Origin: Calendula officinalis
Taxonomy: Eukaryota > Streptophyta > Magnoliopsida > Asterales > Asteraceae
Assembly: GCA_963853835.1 (NCBI GenBank)
Contig: OY970824.1
Location: forward strand, 41,114,727 to 41,178,726
DNA length: 64,000 bases
Direction of reading: 5' to 3'
Of this stretch, positions 1 through 11,487 are shown in pieces. Below the pieces are notes generated by a model that was given only the letters and a program-made list of their open reading frames with translations, was not told where the DNA came from and made no database searches. Position numbers and translations under genes: made by a program. Position 1 is the first letter of the stretch, and the number at the start of each line of letters is the position of its first letter.

Positions 1-145
1 ACTCCGACCTCGGCCCGAACATCATCCTCGGCCCGAACACTGAACTTCGGCCCGAACACCACTTCGGCCCGAACATCCCACTTCGGCCCGAACACCACTT
101 CGGCCTGAACACCACTTCGGCCGAACATCCCTCTTCGACCCGAGC
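1..145 (+). repeat. Partial monomer at left edge (subrepeat tract only)
   Basis: The window opens inside a subrepeat tract at a TCCGACCT-type subrepeat and reaches the next core at 146. The tract ends with a distinctive variant: TTCGGCCGAAC with one C lost (about 117-127), then CTTCGACCCGAGC. The same ending marks the units anchored at 1659, 3067 and 7148. The array therefore continues to the left. Confidence 0.93.
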
Positions 146-3100
146 TCTTAAATATCCAAGATTGTGTGACAAAAGGTGCTATACTAAAATATTCATAACT
201 TTCAGCTCGGGTCTCCGTTTCACGCCCACGAGTAACCAAAATAGTTGGTTCGTTCGTCACTGCCAAGAACAAGTTCGGCCCGAACTCTTCACTGTTCCCG
301 GCCCGAACTTCAACCTCGGCCCGAACTTCGACCTCGGCTCGAACTCCGACCTCGGCCCGAACTTCAACCTCGGCCCGAACATCATCCTCGGCCCGAACAC
401 CGAACTTCGGCCCGAACACCACTTCGGCCCGAACACCACTTCGGCCCGAACATCCCACTTTGGCCCGAACACCACTTCGGCCCGAACATCCCTCTTCGGC
501 CCGAACTCTTCAATATCCAAGATTGTGTGACAAAAGGTGCTATACTAAAACATTCATAAATTTCAGCTCGGGTGTCCGTTTCACGCCCACGAGTATCCAA
601 AATAGCTGGTTCGTTCGTCACTGCCAAGAACAAGTTCGGCCCGAACTCTTCACTGTTCCCGGCCCGAACTTCAACCTCGGCCCGAACTTCAACCTCGGCC
701 CGAACTCCCTTCAACCTCGGCCCGAACATCGTCCTCGGCCCGAACACCGAACATCGGCCCGAACACCACTTCGGCCCGAACACCACTTCGGCCCGAATAC
801 CACTTCGGCCCGAACATCCCTCTTCGGCCCGAACTCTTCAATATCCAAGATTGTGTGACAAAAGGTGCTATACTAAAACATTCATAACTTTCAGCTCGGG
901 TGTCCGTTTCACGCCCACGAGTAACCAAAATAGCTGGTTCGTTCGTCACTGCCAAGAACATGTTCAGCCCGAACTCTTCACTGTTCCCGGCCCGAACTTC
1001 ATTTTCGGCCCGAACTTCAACCTCGGCCTGAGCTTCAACCTCGGCCCGAACTCCGACCTCGGCCCGAACTTCCACCTCGACCGGAACATCATCCTCGGCC
1101 CGAACACCGAACTTCGGCCCGAACACCACTTCGGCCCGAACACCACTTCGGCCCGAACATCCCACTTCGGCCCGAACACCACTTCGGCCCGAACATCCCT
1201 CTTCGGCCCGAACTCTTCAATATCGAAGATTGTGAGACAAAAGGTGCTATACAAAAACATTCCTAACTTTCAGCTCGGGTGTCCGTTTCACGCCCATGAG
1301 TAACCAAAATAGCTGGTTCGTTCGTCACTGCCAAGAACATGTTCGGCCCGAACTCTTCACTGTTCCCGGCCTGAACTTCATTTTCGGCCCGAACTTCAAC
1401 CTCGGCCCGAACTCCGACCTCGGCCCGAACTTCAACCTCGGCCCGAACATCATCCTCAGCCCGAACACCGAACTTCGGCCCGAACACCACTTCGGCCCGA
1501 ACACCACTTCGGCCCGAACATCCCACTTCGGCCCGAACATCCCGCTTCGGCCCGAACACCACTTCGGCCCGAACATCCCTCTTCGGCCCGAACTCTTCAA
1601 TATCCAAGATTGTGTGACAAAAGGTGCTATACTAAAACATTCATAACTTTCAGCTCGGGTGTCCGTTTCACGCCCACGAGTAACCAAAATAGCTGGTTCG
1701 TTCGTCACTGCCAAGAACAAGTTCGGCCCGAACTCTTCACTGTTCCCGGCCCGAACTTCATTTTCGGCCCGAACTTCAACCTCGGCCCGAACTCCGACCT
1801 CGGCCCGAACTCCGACCTCGGCCCGAACATCATCCTCGGCCCGAACACCGAACTTCGACCCGAACACCACTTCGTCCCGAACATCCCACTTCGGCCCGAA
1901 CACCACTTCGGCCTGAACACCACTTCGGCCGAACATCCCTCTTCGACCCGAGCTCTTCAATATCCAAGATTGTGTGACAAAAGGTGCTATACTAAAATAT
2001 TCATAACTTTCAGCTCGGGTGTCCGTTTCACGCCCACGAGTAACAAAAATAGTTGGTTCGTTCGTCACTGCCAAGAACAAGTTCGGCCCGAACTCTTCAC
2101 TGTTCCCGGCCCGAACTTCAACCTCGGCCCGAACTTCGACCTCGGCTCGAACTCCGACCTCGGCCCGAACTTCAACCTCGGCCTGAACATCATCCTCGGC
2201 CCGAACACCGAACTTCGGCCCGAACACCACTTCGGCCCGAACATCCCACTTTGGCCCGAACACCACTTCGGCCCGAACATCCCTCTTCGGCCCGAACTCT
2301 TCAATATCCAAGATTGTGTGACAAAAGGTGCTATACTAAAACATTCATAAATTTCAGCTCGGGTGTCCATTTCACGCCCACGAGTAACCAAAATAGCTGG
2401 TTCGTTCGTCACTGCCAAGAACAAGTTCGGCCCGAACTCTTCACTGTTCCCGGCCCGAACTTCAACCTCGGCCCGAACTTCAACCTCGGCCCGAACTTCA
2501 ACCTCGGCCCGAACATCGTCCTCGGCCCGAACACCGAACATCGGCCCGAACACCACTTCGACCCGAACACCACTTCGGCCCGAACATCCCACTTCGGCCC
2601 GAACACCACTTCGGCCCGAACATCCCTCTTCGGCCCGAACTCTTCAATATCCAAGATTGTGTGACAAAAGGTGATATACTAAAACATTCATAACTTTCAG
2701 CTCGGGTGTCCGTTTCACGCCCACGAGTAACCAAAATAGCTGGTTCGTTCGTCACTGCCAAGAACATGTTCGGCCCGAACTCTTCACTGTTCCCGGCCTG
2801 AACTTCATTTTCGGCCCGAACTTCAACCTCGGCCCGAACTCCGACCTCGGCCCGAACTTCAACCTCAGCCCGAACATCATCCTCGGCCCGAACACCGAAC
2901 TTCGGCCCGAACACCACTTCGGCCCGAACACCACTTCGGCCCGAACATCCCACTTCGGCCCGAACACCACTTCGGCCCGAACATCCCACTTCGGCCCGAA
3001 CTCTTCAATATCCAAGATTGTGTGACAAAAGGTGCTATACTAAAACATTCATAACTTTCAGCTCGGGTGTCCGTTTCACGCCCACGAGTAACCAAAATAG

Positions 3101-3361
3101 CTGGTTCGTTCGTCACTGCCAAGAACAAGTTCGGCCCGAACTCTTCACTGTTCCCGGCCCGAACTTCATTTTCGGCCCGAACTTCAACCTCGGCCCGAAC
3201 TCCGACCTCGGCCCGAACTCCGACCTCGGCCCGAACATCATCCTCGGCCCGAACACCGAACTTCGGCCCGAACACCACTTCGGCCTGAACATCCCACTTC
3301 AGCCCGAACACCACTTCGGCCTGAACACCACTTCGGCCGAACATCCCTCTTCGACCCGAGC

Positions 3362-5221
3362 TCTTCAATATCCAAGATTGTGTGACAAAAGGTGCTATAC
3401 TAAAACATTCATAACTTTCAACTCGGGTGTCCATTTCACGCCCACGAGTAACCAAAATAGTTGGTTCGTTCGTCACTGCCAAGAACAAGTTCGGCCCGAA
3501 CTCTTCACTGTTCCCGGCCCGAACTTCAACCTCGGCCCGAACTTCGACCTCGGCTCGAACTCCGACCTCGGCCCGAACTTCAACCACGGTCCGAACATCA
3601 TCCTCGGCCCGAACTCCGACCTCGGCCGGAACTTCAACCTCGGCCCGAACACCACCTCGGCCCGAACATCCCACTTCGGCCCGAACACCACTTCGGCCCG
3701 GACATCCCTCTTCGGTCCGAACTCTTCAATATCCAAGATTGTGTGACAAAAGGTGATATACTAAAACATTCATAACTTTCAGCTCGGGTGTCCGTTTCAC
3801 GCCCACGAGTAACCAAAATAGCTGGTTCGTTCGTCACTGCCAAGAACATGTTCGGCCCGAACTCTTCACTGTTCCCGGCCCGAACTTCAACCTCGGCCCG
3901 AACTTCAACCTCGGCCCGAACTCTGACCTCGACCCGAACTTCAACCTCGGCCCGAACTTCAACCTCGGCCCGAACTCCGACCTCGGCCCGAACTTCAACC
4001 TCGGCCTGAACATCATCCTCGGCCTGAACACCGAACTTCGGCCCGAACACCACTTCAGCCCGAACACCACTTCGGCCCGAACATCCCACTTCGGCCCGAA
4101 CACCACTTCGGCCCGAACATCCCTCTTCGGCCCGAACTCTTCAATATCCAAGATTGTGTGACAAAAGGTGCTGTACTAAAACATTCATAAATTTCTGCTC
4201 GGGTGTCCGTTTCACGCCCACGAGTAACCAAAATAGCTGGTTCGTTCGTCACTGCCAAGAACAAGTTCGGCCCGAACTCTTCACTGATCCCGGCCCGAAC
4301 TTCAACCTCGGCCCGAACTTCAACCTCGGCCCGTACTCCGACCTCGACCCGAACTTCAACCTCGGCCCGAACATCGTCCTCGGCCCGAACACCGAACATC
4401 GGCCCGAACACCACTTCGGCCCGAACATCCCACTTCGGCCCGAACACCACTTCGGCCCGAACATCCCTCTTCGGCCCGAACTCTTCAATATCCAAGATTG
4501 TGTGACAAAAGGTGATATACTAAAACATTCATAACTTTCAGCTCGGGTGTCCGTTTTACGCCCACGAGTAACCAAAATAGGTGGTTCGTTCGTCACTGCC
4601 AAGAACATGTTCGGCCCGAACTCTTCACTGTTCCCGGCCCGAACTTCATTTTCGGCCCGAACTTCAACCTCGGCCCGAAATCCGACCTCGGCCCGAACTT
4701 CAACCTCGGCCCGAACATCATCCTCGGCCCGAACACCGAACTTCGGCCCGATCACCACTTCGGCCCGAACACCACTTCGGCCCGAACATCCCACTTCGGC
4801 CCGAACACCACTTCGGCCCGAACATCCCTCTTCGGCCCTAACTCTTCAATATCCAAGATTGTGTGACAAAAGGTGCTATACTAAAACATTCATAACTTTC
4901 AGCTTGGGTGTAAGTTTCACGCCCACAAGTAACCAAAATAGCTGGTTCGTTCGTCACTGCCAATGACAAGTTCGGCCCGAACTATTCACTGTTCCCGGTC
5001 TGAACTTCATTTTCGGCCTGAACTTCAACCTCGACCCGAACTTCAACCTCGGCCCGAACTCCGACCTCGGCCCGAACTTCAACCTCGGCCCGCACATCGT
5101 CCTCGACCCGAACACCGAACTTCGGCCCGAACACCAGTTCGGCCCGAACACCACTTCGGCCCGAACATCCCACTTCGGCCCGAACACCACTTCGGCCCGA
5201 ACATCCCTCTTCGGCCCGAAC
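3362..5221 (+). repeat. HOR-I copy 1 (5 monomers, 1860 bases)
   Basis: Five units anchored at 3427, 3788, 4203, 4547 and 4908, with lengths 361, 415, 344, 361 and 379. The next five units repeat the same lengths and diagnostic variants: TTCAACCACGG in the first unit, GTACTCCGACC in the third, and GTGTAAGTTTCAC and CCAATGACAAG in the fifth. About ten base differences from copy 2 were seen by eye. Confidence 0.92.
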
Positions 5222-7082
5222 TCTTCAATATCCAAGATTGTGTGACAAAAGGTGCTATACTAAAACATTCATAACTTTCAGCTCGGGTGTCCATTTCACG
5301 CCCACGAGTAACCAAAATAGTTGGTTCGTTCGTCACTGCCAAGAACAAGTTCGGCCCGAACTCTTCACTGTTCCCGGCCCGAACTTCAACCTCGGCCCGA
5401 ACTTCGACCTCGGCTCGAACTCCGACCTCGGCCCGAACTTCAACCACGGTCCGAACATCATCCTCGGCCCGAACTCCGACCTCGGCCCGAACTTCAACCT
5501 CGGCCCGAACACCACCTCGGCCCGAACATCCCACTTCGGCCCGAACACCACTTCGGCCCGAACATCCCTCTTCGGTCCGAACTCTTCAATATCCAAGATT
5601 GTGTGACAAAAGGTGATATACTAAAACATTCATAACTTTCAGCTCGGGTGTCCGTTTCACGCCCACGAGTAACCAAAATAGCTGGTTCGTTCGTCACTGC
5701 CAAGAACATGTTCGGCCCGAACTCTTCACTGTTCCCGGCCCGAACTTCAACCTCGGCCCGAACTTCAACCTCGGCCCGAACTCCGACCTCGACCCGAACT
5801 TCAACCTCGGCCCGAACTTCAACCTCGGCCCGAACTCCGACCTCGGCCCGAACTTCAACCTCGGCCTGAACATCATCCTCGGCCCGAACACCGAACTTCG
5901 GCCCGAACACCACTTCAGCCCGAACACCACTTCGGCCCGAACATCCCACTTCGGCTCGAACACCACTTCGGCCCGAACATCCCTCTTCGGCCCGAACTCT
6001 TCAATATCCAAGATTGTGTGACAAAAGGTGCTGTACTAAAACATTCATAAATTTCTGCTCGGGTGTCCGTTTCACGCCCACGAGTAACCAAAATAGCTGG
6101 TTCGTTCGTCACTGCCAAGAACAAGTTCGGCCCGAACTCTTCACTGTTCCCGGCCCGAACTTCAACCTCGGCCCGAACTTCAACCTCGGCCCGTACTCCG
6201 ACCTCGACCCGAACTTCAACCTCGGCCCGAACATCGTCCTCGGCCCGAACACCGAACATCGGCCCGAACACCACTTCGGCCCGAACATCCCACTTCGCGC
6301 CCGAACACCACTTCGGCCCGAACATCCCTCTTCGGCCCGAACTCTTCAATATCCAAGATTGTGTGACAAAAGGTGATATACTAAAACATTCATAACTTTC
6401 AGCTCGGGTGTCCGTTTTACGCCCACGAGTAACCAAAATAGGTGGTTCGTTCGTCACTGCCAAGAACATGTTCGGCCCGAACTCTTCACTGTTCCCGGCC
6501 CGAACTTCATTTTCGGCCCGAACTTCAACCTCGGCCCGAAATCCGACCTCGGCCCGAACTTCAACCTCGGCCCGAACATCATCCTCGGCCCGAACACCGA
6601 ACTTCGGCCCGATCACCACTTCGGCCCGAACACCACTTCGGCCCGAACATCCCACTTCGGCCCGAACACCACTTCGGCCCGAACATCCCTCTTCGGCCCT
6701 AACTCTTCAATATCCAAGATTGTGTGACAAAAGGTGCTATACTAAAACATTCATAACTTTCAGCTTGGGTGTAAGTTTCACGCCCACAAGTAACCAAAAT
6801 AGCTGGTTCGTTCGTCACTGCCAATGACAAGTTCGGCCCGAACTATTCACTGTTCCCGGTCTGAACTTCATTTTCGGCCTGAACTTCAACCTCGACCCGA
6901 ACTTCAACCTCGGCCCGAACTCCGACCTCGGCCCGAACTTCAACCTCGGCCCGCACATCGTCCTCGACCCGAACACCGAACTTCGGCCCGAACACCAGTT
7001 CGACCCGAACACCACTTCGGCCCGAACATCCCACTTCGGCCCGAACACCACTTCGGCCCGAACATCCCTCTTCGGCCCGAAC
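5222..7082 (+). repeat. HOR-I copy 2 (5 monomers, 1861 bases)
   Basis: Units anchored at 5287, 5648, 6063, 6408 and 6769. It matches copy 1 at an offset of 1860 bases, and of 1861 after one extra base near 6297 (CTTCGCGCCCG in place of CTTCGGCCCG). Other differences include CACTGTTCCC for CACTGATCCC and CAGTTCGACCC for CAGTTCGGCCC. This is a direct tandem duplication of a five-unit block. Confidence 0.92.
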
Positions 7083-8164
7083 TCTTCAATATCCAAGATT
7101 GTGTGACAAAAGGTGCTATACTAAAACATTCATAACTTTCAGCTCGGGTGTCCGTTTCACGCCCACGAGTAACCAAAATAGCTAGTTCGTTCGTCACTGC
7201 CAAGAACAAGTTCGGCCCGAACTCTTCACTGTTCCCGGCCCGAACTTCATTTTCGGCCCGAACTTCAACCTCGGCCCGAACTCCGACCTCGGCCTGAACT
7301 CCGACCTCGGCCCGAACATCATCCTCGGCCCGAACACCGAACTTCGGCCCGAACACCACTTCGGCCCGAACATCCCACTTCGGCCCGAACACCACTTCGG
7401 CCTGAACACCACTTCGGCCGAACATCCCTCTTCGACCCGAGCTCTTCAATATCCAAGTTTGTGGGACAAAAGGTGATATACTAAAACATTCATAACTTTC
7501 AGTTCGGGTGTCCATTTCACGCCCACGAGTAACCAAAATAGTTGGTTCATTCGTCACCGCCAAGAACAAGTTCGGCCCGAACTCTTCACTGTTCCCGGCC
7601 CGAACTTCAACCTCGGCCCGAACTTCGACCTCGGCTCGAACTCCGACCTCGGCCCGAACTTCAACCTCGGCCCGAACATCATCCTCGGCCCGAACACCGA
7701 ACTTCGGCCCGAACACCACTTCGGCCCGAACACCACTTCGGCCCGAACACCACTTCGGCCCGAACATCCCACTTCGGCCCGAACACCACTTCGGCCCGAA
7801 TATCCCTCTTCGGCCCGAACTCTTCAATATCCAAGATTGTGAGACAAAAGGTGCTATACTAAAACATTCATAACTTTCAACTCGGGTGTCCGTTTCACGC
7901 CCACGAGTAACCAAAATAGCTGGTTCGTTAGTCACTGCCAAGAACAAGTTCGGCTCGAACTCTTCACTGTTCCCGGCCTGAACTTCAACCTCGGCCCGAA
8001 CTTCAACCTCGGCCCGAACTCCGACCTCGGCCCGAACTTCAACCTCGGCCCGAACATCATCCTCGGCCCGAACACTGAACATCGGCCCGAACACCACTTC
8101 GGCCCGAACATCCCACTTCGGCCCGAACACCACTTCGGCCCGAACATCCCTCTTCGGTCCGAAC

Positions 8165-8327
8165 TCTTCAATATCCAAGATTGTGTGACAAAAGGTGATA
8201 TACTAAAACATTCATAACTTTCAGCTCGGGTGTCCGTTTCACGCCCACGAGTAACCAAAATAGCTGGTTCGTTCGTCACTGCCAAGAACATGTTCGGCCC
8301 GAACTCTTCATTGTTCCCGGCCCGAAC
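8165..8327 (+). repeat. Conserved monomer core (163 bases), reference copy
   Basis: The core starts with TCTTCAATATCC, passes an AT-rich stretch (TATACTAAAACATTCATAAC), then TCAGCTCGGGTGTCCGTTTC, then GGTTCGTTCGTCACTGCC, and ends with two more CGGCCCGAAC-like blocks around TCTTCACTGTTCC. It is the only part of the monomer without short-period repetition, and it is nearly the same in all 178 copies. Nearly all stop codons of the array lie here (TGTGTGA, CATAAC and similar), which controls where open frames break. The motif CATAACTTTCAGCTCGGGTG resembles segments I remember from plant satellites; this is unverified. No function is assigned. Confidence 0.93.
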
Positions 8328-8543
8328 TTCATTTTCGGCCCGAACTTCAACCTCGGCCCGAACTTCAACCTCGGCCCGAACTCCGACCTCGGCCCGAACT
8401 TCAACCTCGGCCCGAACATCATCCTCGGCCCGAACACCGAACTTCGGCCCGAACACCACTTCGGCCCGAACACCACTTCGGCCCGAACATCCCACTTTGG
8501 CCCGAACACCACTTCGGCCCGAACATCCCTCTTCGGCCCGAAC
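8328..8543 (+). repeat. Subrepeat tract of 17/18/19-base units, reference copy
   Basis: Twelve subrepeats, each ending in CGGCCCGAAC or a near variant. In the 3' half they carry TTCGG, a central C, then CCGAA: an interrupted palindrome with 5-base arms. In the 5' half the arms are TCGG and CCGA. The word before the shared tail differs by position and keeps its order across the array. Changes in the number of these subrepeats cause nearly all monomer length differences. Over the window there are roughly 1,900 such subrepeats, estimated from mean monomer length. Confidence 0.93.
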
Positions 8544-10005
8544 TCTTCAATATCCAAGATTGTGTGACAAAAGGTGCTATACTAAAACATTCATAAATTT
8601 CAGCTCGGGTGTCCGTTTCACGCCCACGAGTAACCAAAATAGCTGGTTCGTTCGTCACTGTCAAGAACAAGTTCGGCCCGAACTCTTCACTGTTCCCCGC
8701 CCGAACTTCAACCTCGGCCCGAACTTCAACCTCGGCCCGAACTACGACCTCGGCCTGAACTTCAACCTCGGCCCGAACATCATCCTCGGCCCGAACACCG
8801 AACTTCGGCCCGAACACCACTTCGGCCCGAACACCACTTCGGCCCGAACATTCCATTTCGGCCCGAACACCACTTCGGCCCGAACATCCCTCTTCGGCCC
8901 GAACTCTTCAATATCCAAGATTGTGTGACAAAAGGTGCTATACTAAAACATTCATAACTTTCAGCTCGGGTGTCCGTTTCACGCCCACGAGTAACCAAAA
9001 TAGCTGGTTCGTTCGTCACTGCCAAGAACATGTTCGGCCCGAACTCTTCACTGTTCCCGGCCCGAACTTCATTTTCGGCCCGAACTTCAACCTCGGCCTG
9101 AGCTTCAACCTCGGCCCGAACTCCGACCTCGGCCCGAACATCCACCTCGACCGGAACATCATCCTCGGCCCGAACATCGAACTTCGGCCCGAACACCACT
9201 TCGGCCCGAACACCACTTCGGCCCGAACATCTCACTTCGGCCCGAACACCACTTCGGCCCGAACATCCCTCTTCGGCCCGAACTCTTCAATATCCAAGAT
9301 TGTGTGACAAAAGGTGCTATACTAAAACATTCATAACTTTCAGCTCGGGTGTCCGTTTCACGCCCACGACTAACCAAAATAGCTGGTTCGTTCGTCACTG
9401 CCAAGAACAAGTTCGGCCCGAACTCTTCACTGTTCCCGGCCCGAACTTCATTTTCGGCCCGAACTTCAACCTCGGCCCGAAATCCGACCTCGGCCCGAAC
9501 TTCAACCTCGGCCCGAACATCATCCTCGGCCCGAACACCGAACTTCGGCCCGATCACCACTTCGGCCCGAACACCACTTCGGCCCGAACATCCCACTTCG
9601 GCCCGAACACCACTTCGGCCCGAACACCACTTCGGCCCGAACATCCCTCTTCGGCCCGAACTCTTCAATATCCAAGATTGTGTGACAAAAGGTACTATAC
9701 TAAAACATTCATAACTTTCAGCTCGGGTGTCCGTTTCATGACCACGAGTAACTAAAATAGCTTGTTCGTTCGTCACTGCCAATGACAAGTTCGGCCCGAA
9801 CTCTTCACTGTTCCCGGCCCGAACTTCATTTTAAGCCTGAACTTCAACCTCGGCCCGAACATCATCCTCGGCCCGAACACCGAACTTCGGCCCGAACACC
9901 ACTTCGGCCCGAACATCCCACTTCGGCCCGAACACCACTTCAGCCCGAACATCCCACTTCGGTCCGAACACCACTTCGGCCCGAACAGCCCTCTTCGGCC
10001 CGAAC

Positions 10006-11487
10006 TCTTCAATATCCAAGATTGTGTGACAAAAGATGCTATACTAAAACACTCATAAGTTTCAGCTCGGGTGTCCGTTTCACGCCCACGAGTAACCAAA
10101 ATAGCTGGTTCGTTCGTCACTGCCAAGAACAAGTTCGGCCCGAACTCTTCACTGTTCCCGGCCCGAACTTCATTTTCGGCCCGAACTTCAACCTCGACCC
10201 GAACTTCAACCTCGGCCCGAACTCCGACCTCGGCCCGAACATCAACCTCGGCCCGAACATCATCCTCGGCCCGAACACAGAACTTCGGCCCGAACACCAC
10301 TTCGGCCCGAACATCCCACTTCGGCCCGAACACCACTTCGGCCCGAACATCCCTCTTCGGCCCGAACTCTTCAATATCCAATATTGTGTGACAAAAGGTG
10401 CTATACTAAAACATTCGTAACTTTCAGCTCGGGTGTCCATTTCACGCCTACGAGTAACCAAAATAGCTGGTTCGTTCGTCACCGCCAAGAACAAGTTCGG
10501 CCCGAACTCTTCACTGTTCCCGGACCGAACATCATTTTCGGCCCGAACTTCAACCTCGGTCCGAACTTCAACCTCGGCCTGAACTTCAACCTCGGCCCGA
10601 ACTCCGACCTCGGCCGGAACTTCAACCTCGGCCCGAACATCATCCTAGGCCAGAACACCGAACTTCGGCCCGAACACCACTTCGGCCCGAACACCACTTC
10701 GGCCCGAACATCCCACTTCGGCCCGAACACCACTTCGGCCCGAACATCCCTCTTCGGCCCGAACTCTTCAATATCCAAGATTGTGTGACAAAAGGTGCTA
10801 TACTAACACATTCATAACTTTCAGTTCAGGTGTCCGTTTCACGCCCACGAGTAACCAAAATAGCTGGTTCGTTCGTCACTGCCAAGAACAAGTTCGGCCC
10901 GAACTCTTCACTGTTCCCGGCCCGAACTTCATTTTCGGCCCGAACTTCAACCTCGACCCGAACTTCAACCTCGGCCCGAACTCCGACCTCGGCCCGAACA
11001 TCAACCTCGGCCCGAACATCATCCTCGGCCCGAACACAGAACTTCGGCCCGAACACCACTTCGGCCCGAACACCACTTCGGCCCGAACATCCCACTTCGG
11101 CCCGAACACCACTTCGGCCCGAACATCCCTCTTCGGCCCGAACTCTTCAATATCCAAGATTGTGTGACAAAAGGTGCTATACTAAAACATTCGTAACTTT
11201 CAGCTCGGGTGTCCGTTTCACGCCTACGAGTAACCAAAATAGCTGGTTCGTTCGTCAGTGCCAAGAACAAGTTCGGCCCGAACTCTTCACTGTTCCCGGA
11301 CCGAACATCATTTTCGGCCCGAACTTCAACCTCGGCCCGAACTTCAACCTCGGCCTGCACTTCAACCTCGGCCCGAACTCCGACCTCGGCCCGAACTTCA
11401 ACCTCGGCCCGAACATCATCCTAGGCCAGAACACCGAACTTCGGCCCGAACACCACTTCGGCCCGAACATCCCTCTTCGGCCCGAAC
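10006..11487 (+). repeat. Two related dimers (759 and 723 bases)
   Basis: The units anchored at 10071 and 10433 correspond to those at 10830 and 11209. Shared rare variants are ACACAGAACTTCGG in the first unit of each pair, and GCCTACGAG, CATCATTTTCGG and CCTAGGCCAGAAC in the second. The pairs differ in subrepeat number: 362 against 379 bases, and 397 against 344. Confidence 0.82.

Larger units (their letters stand above)
8165..8543 (+). repeat. Reference monomer (379 bases): core plus 12 subrepeats
   Basis: This clean unit shows the architecture. The core is 8165-8327. It is followed by six 18-base subrepeats: 8328-8345 (TTCATTTT word), 8346-8363 and 8364-8381 (TTCAACCT), 8382-8399 (TCCGACCT), 8400-8417 (TTCAACCT) and 8418-8435 (ATCATCCT). 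Then come 19 bases (ACCGAACTT, 8436-8454), 17 (ACCACTT, 8455-8471), 17 (8472-8488), 19 (ATCCCACTT, 8489-8507), 17 (8508-8524) and 19 (ATCCCTCTT, 8525-8543). Each word is followed by CGGCCCGAAC; 8489-8507 carries a G for C change in that tail. The next core starts at 8544. The equal number of 17s and 19s makes the tract exactly 12 x 18 = 216 bases. Confidence 0.95.

Noticed and set aside
6940..8178. 412-codon minus-strand open frame with RAEVEVRAEVG-type repeats
   Set aside because: It is the complement of the subrepeat tract and ends at core stops. There is no promoter, start context or conservation of frame between monomers.
8165..8327. CENP-B box in the core
   Set aside because: The required pattern TTCG, four bases, A, two bases, CGGG is not met by TTCGTTCGTCACTGCC or by the subrepeats on either strand.
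8328..8543. Canonical G-quadruplex on the minus strand
   Set aside because: GGG runs occur only once per subrepeat, so loops would be about 14-16 bases, longer than the usual limit. Only weak two-tetrad forms are possible.
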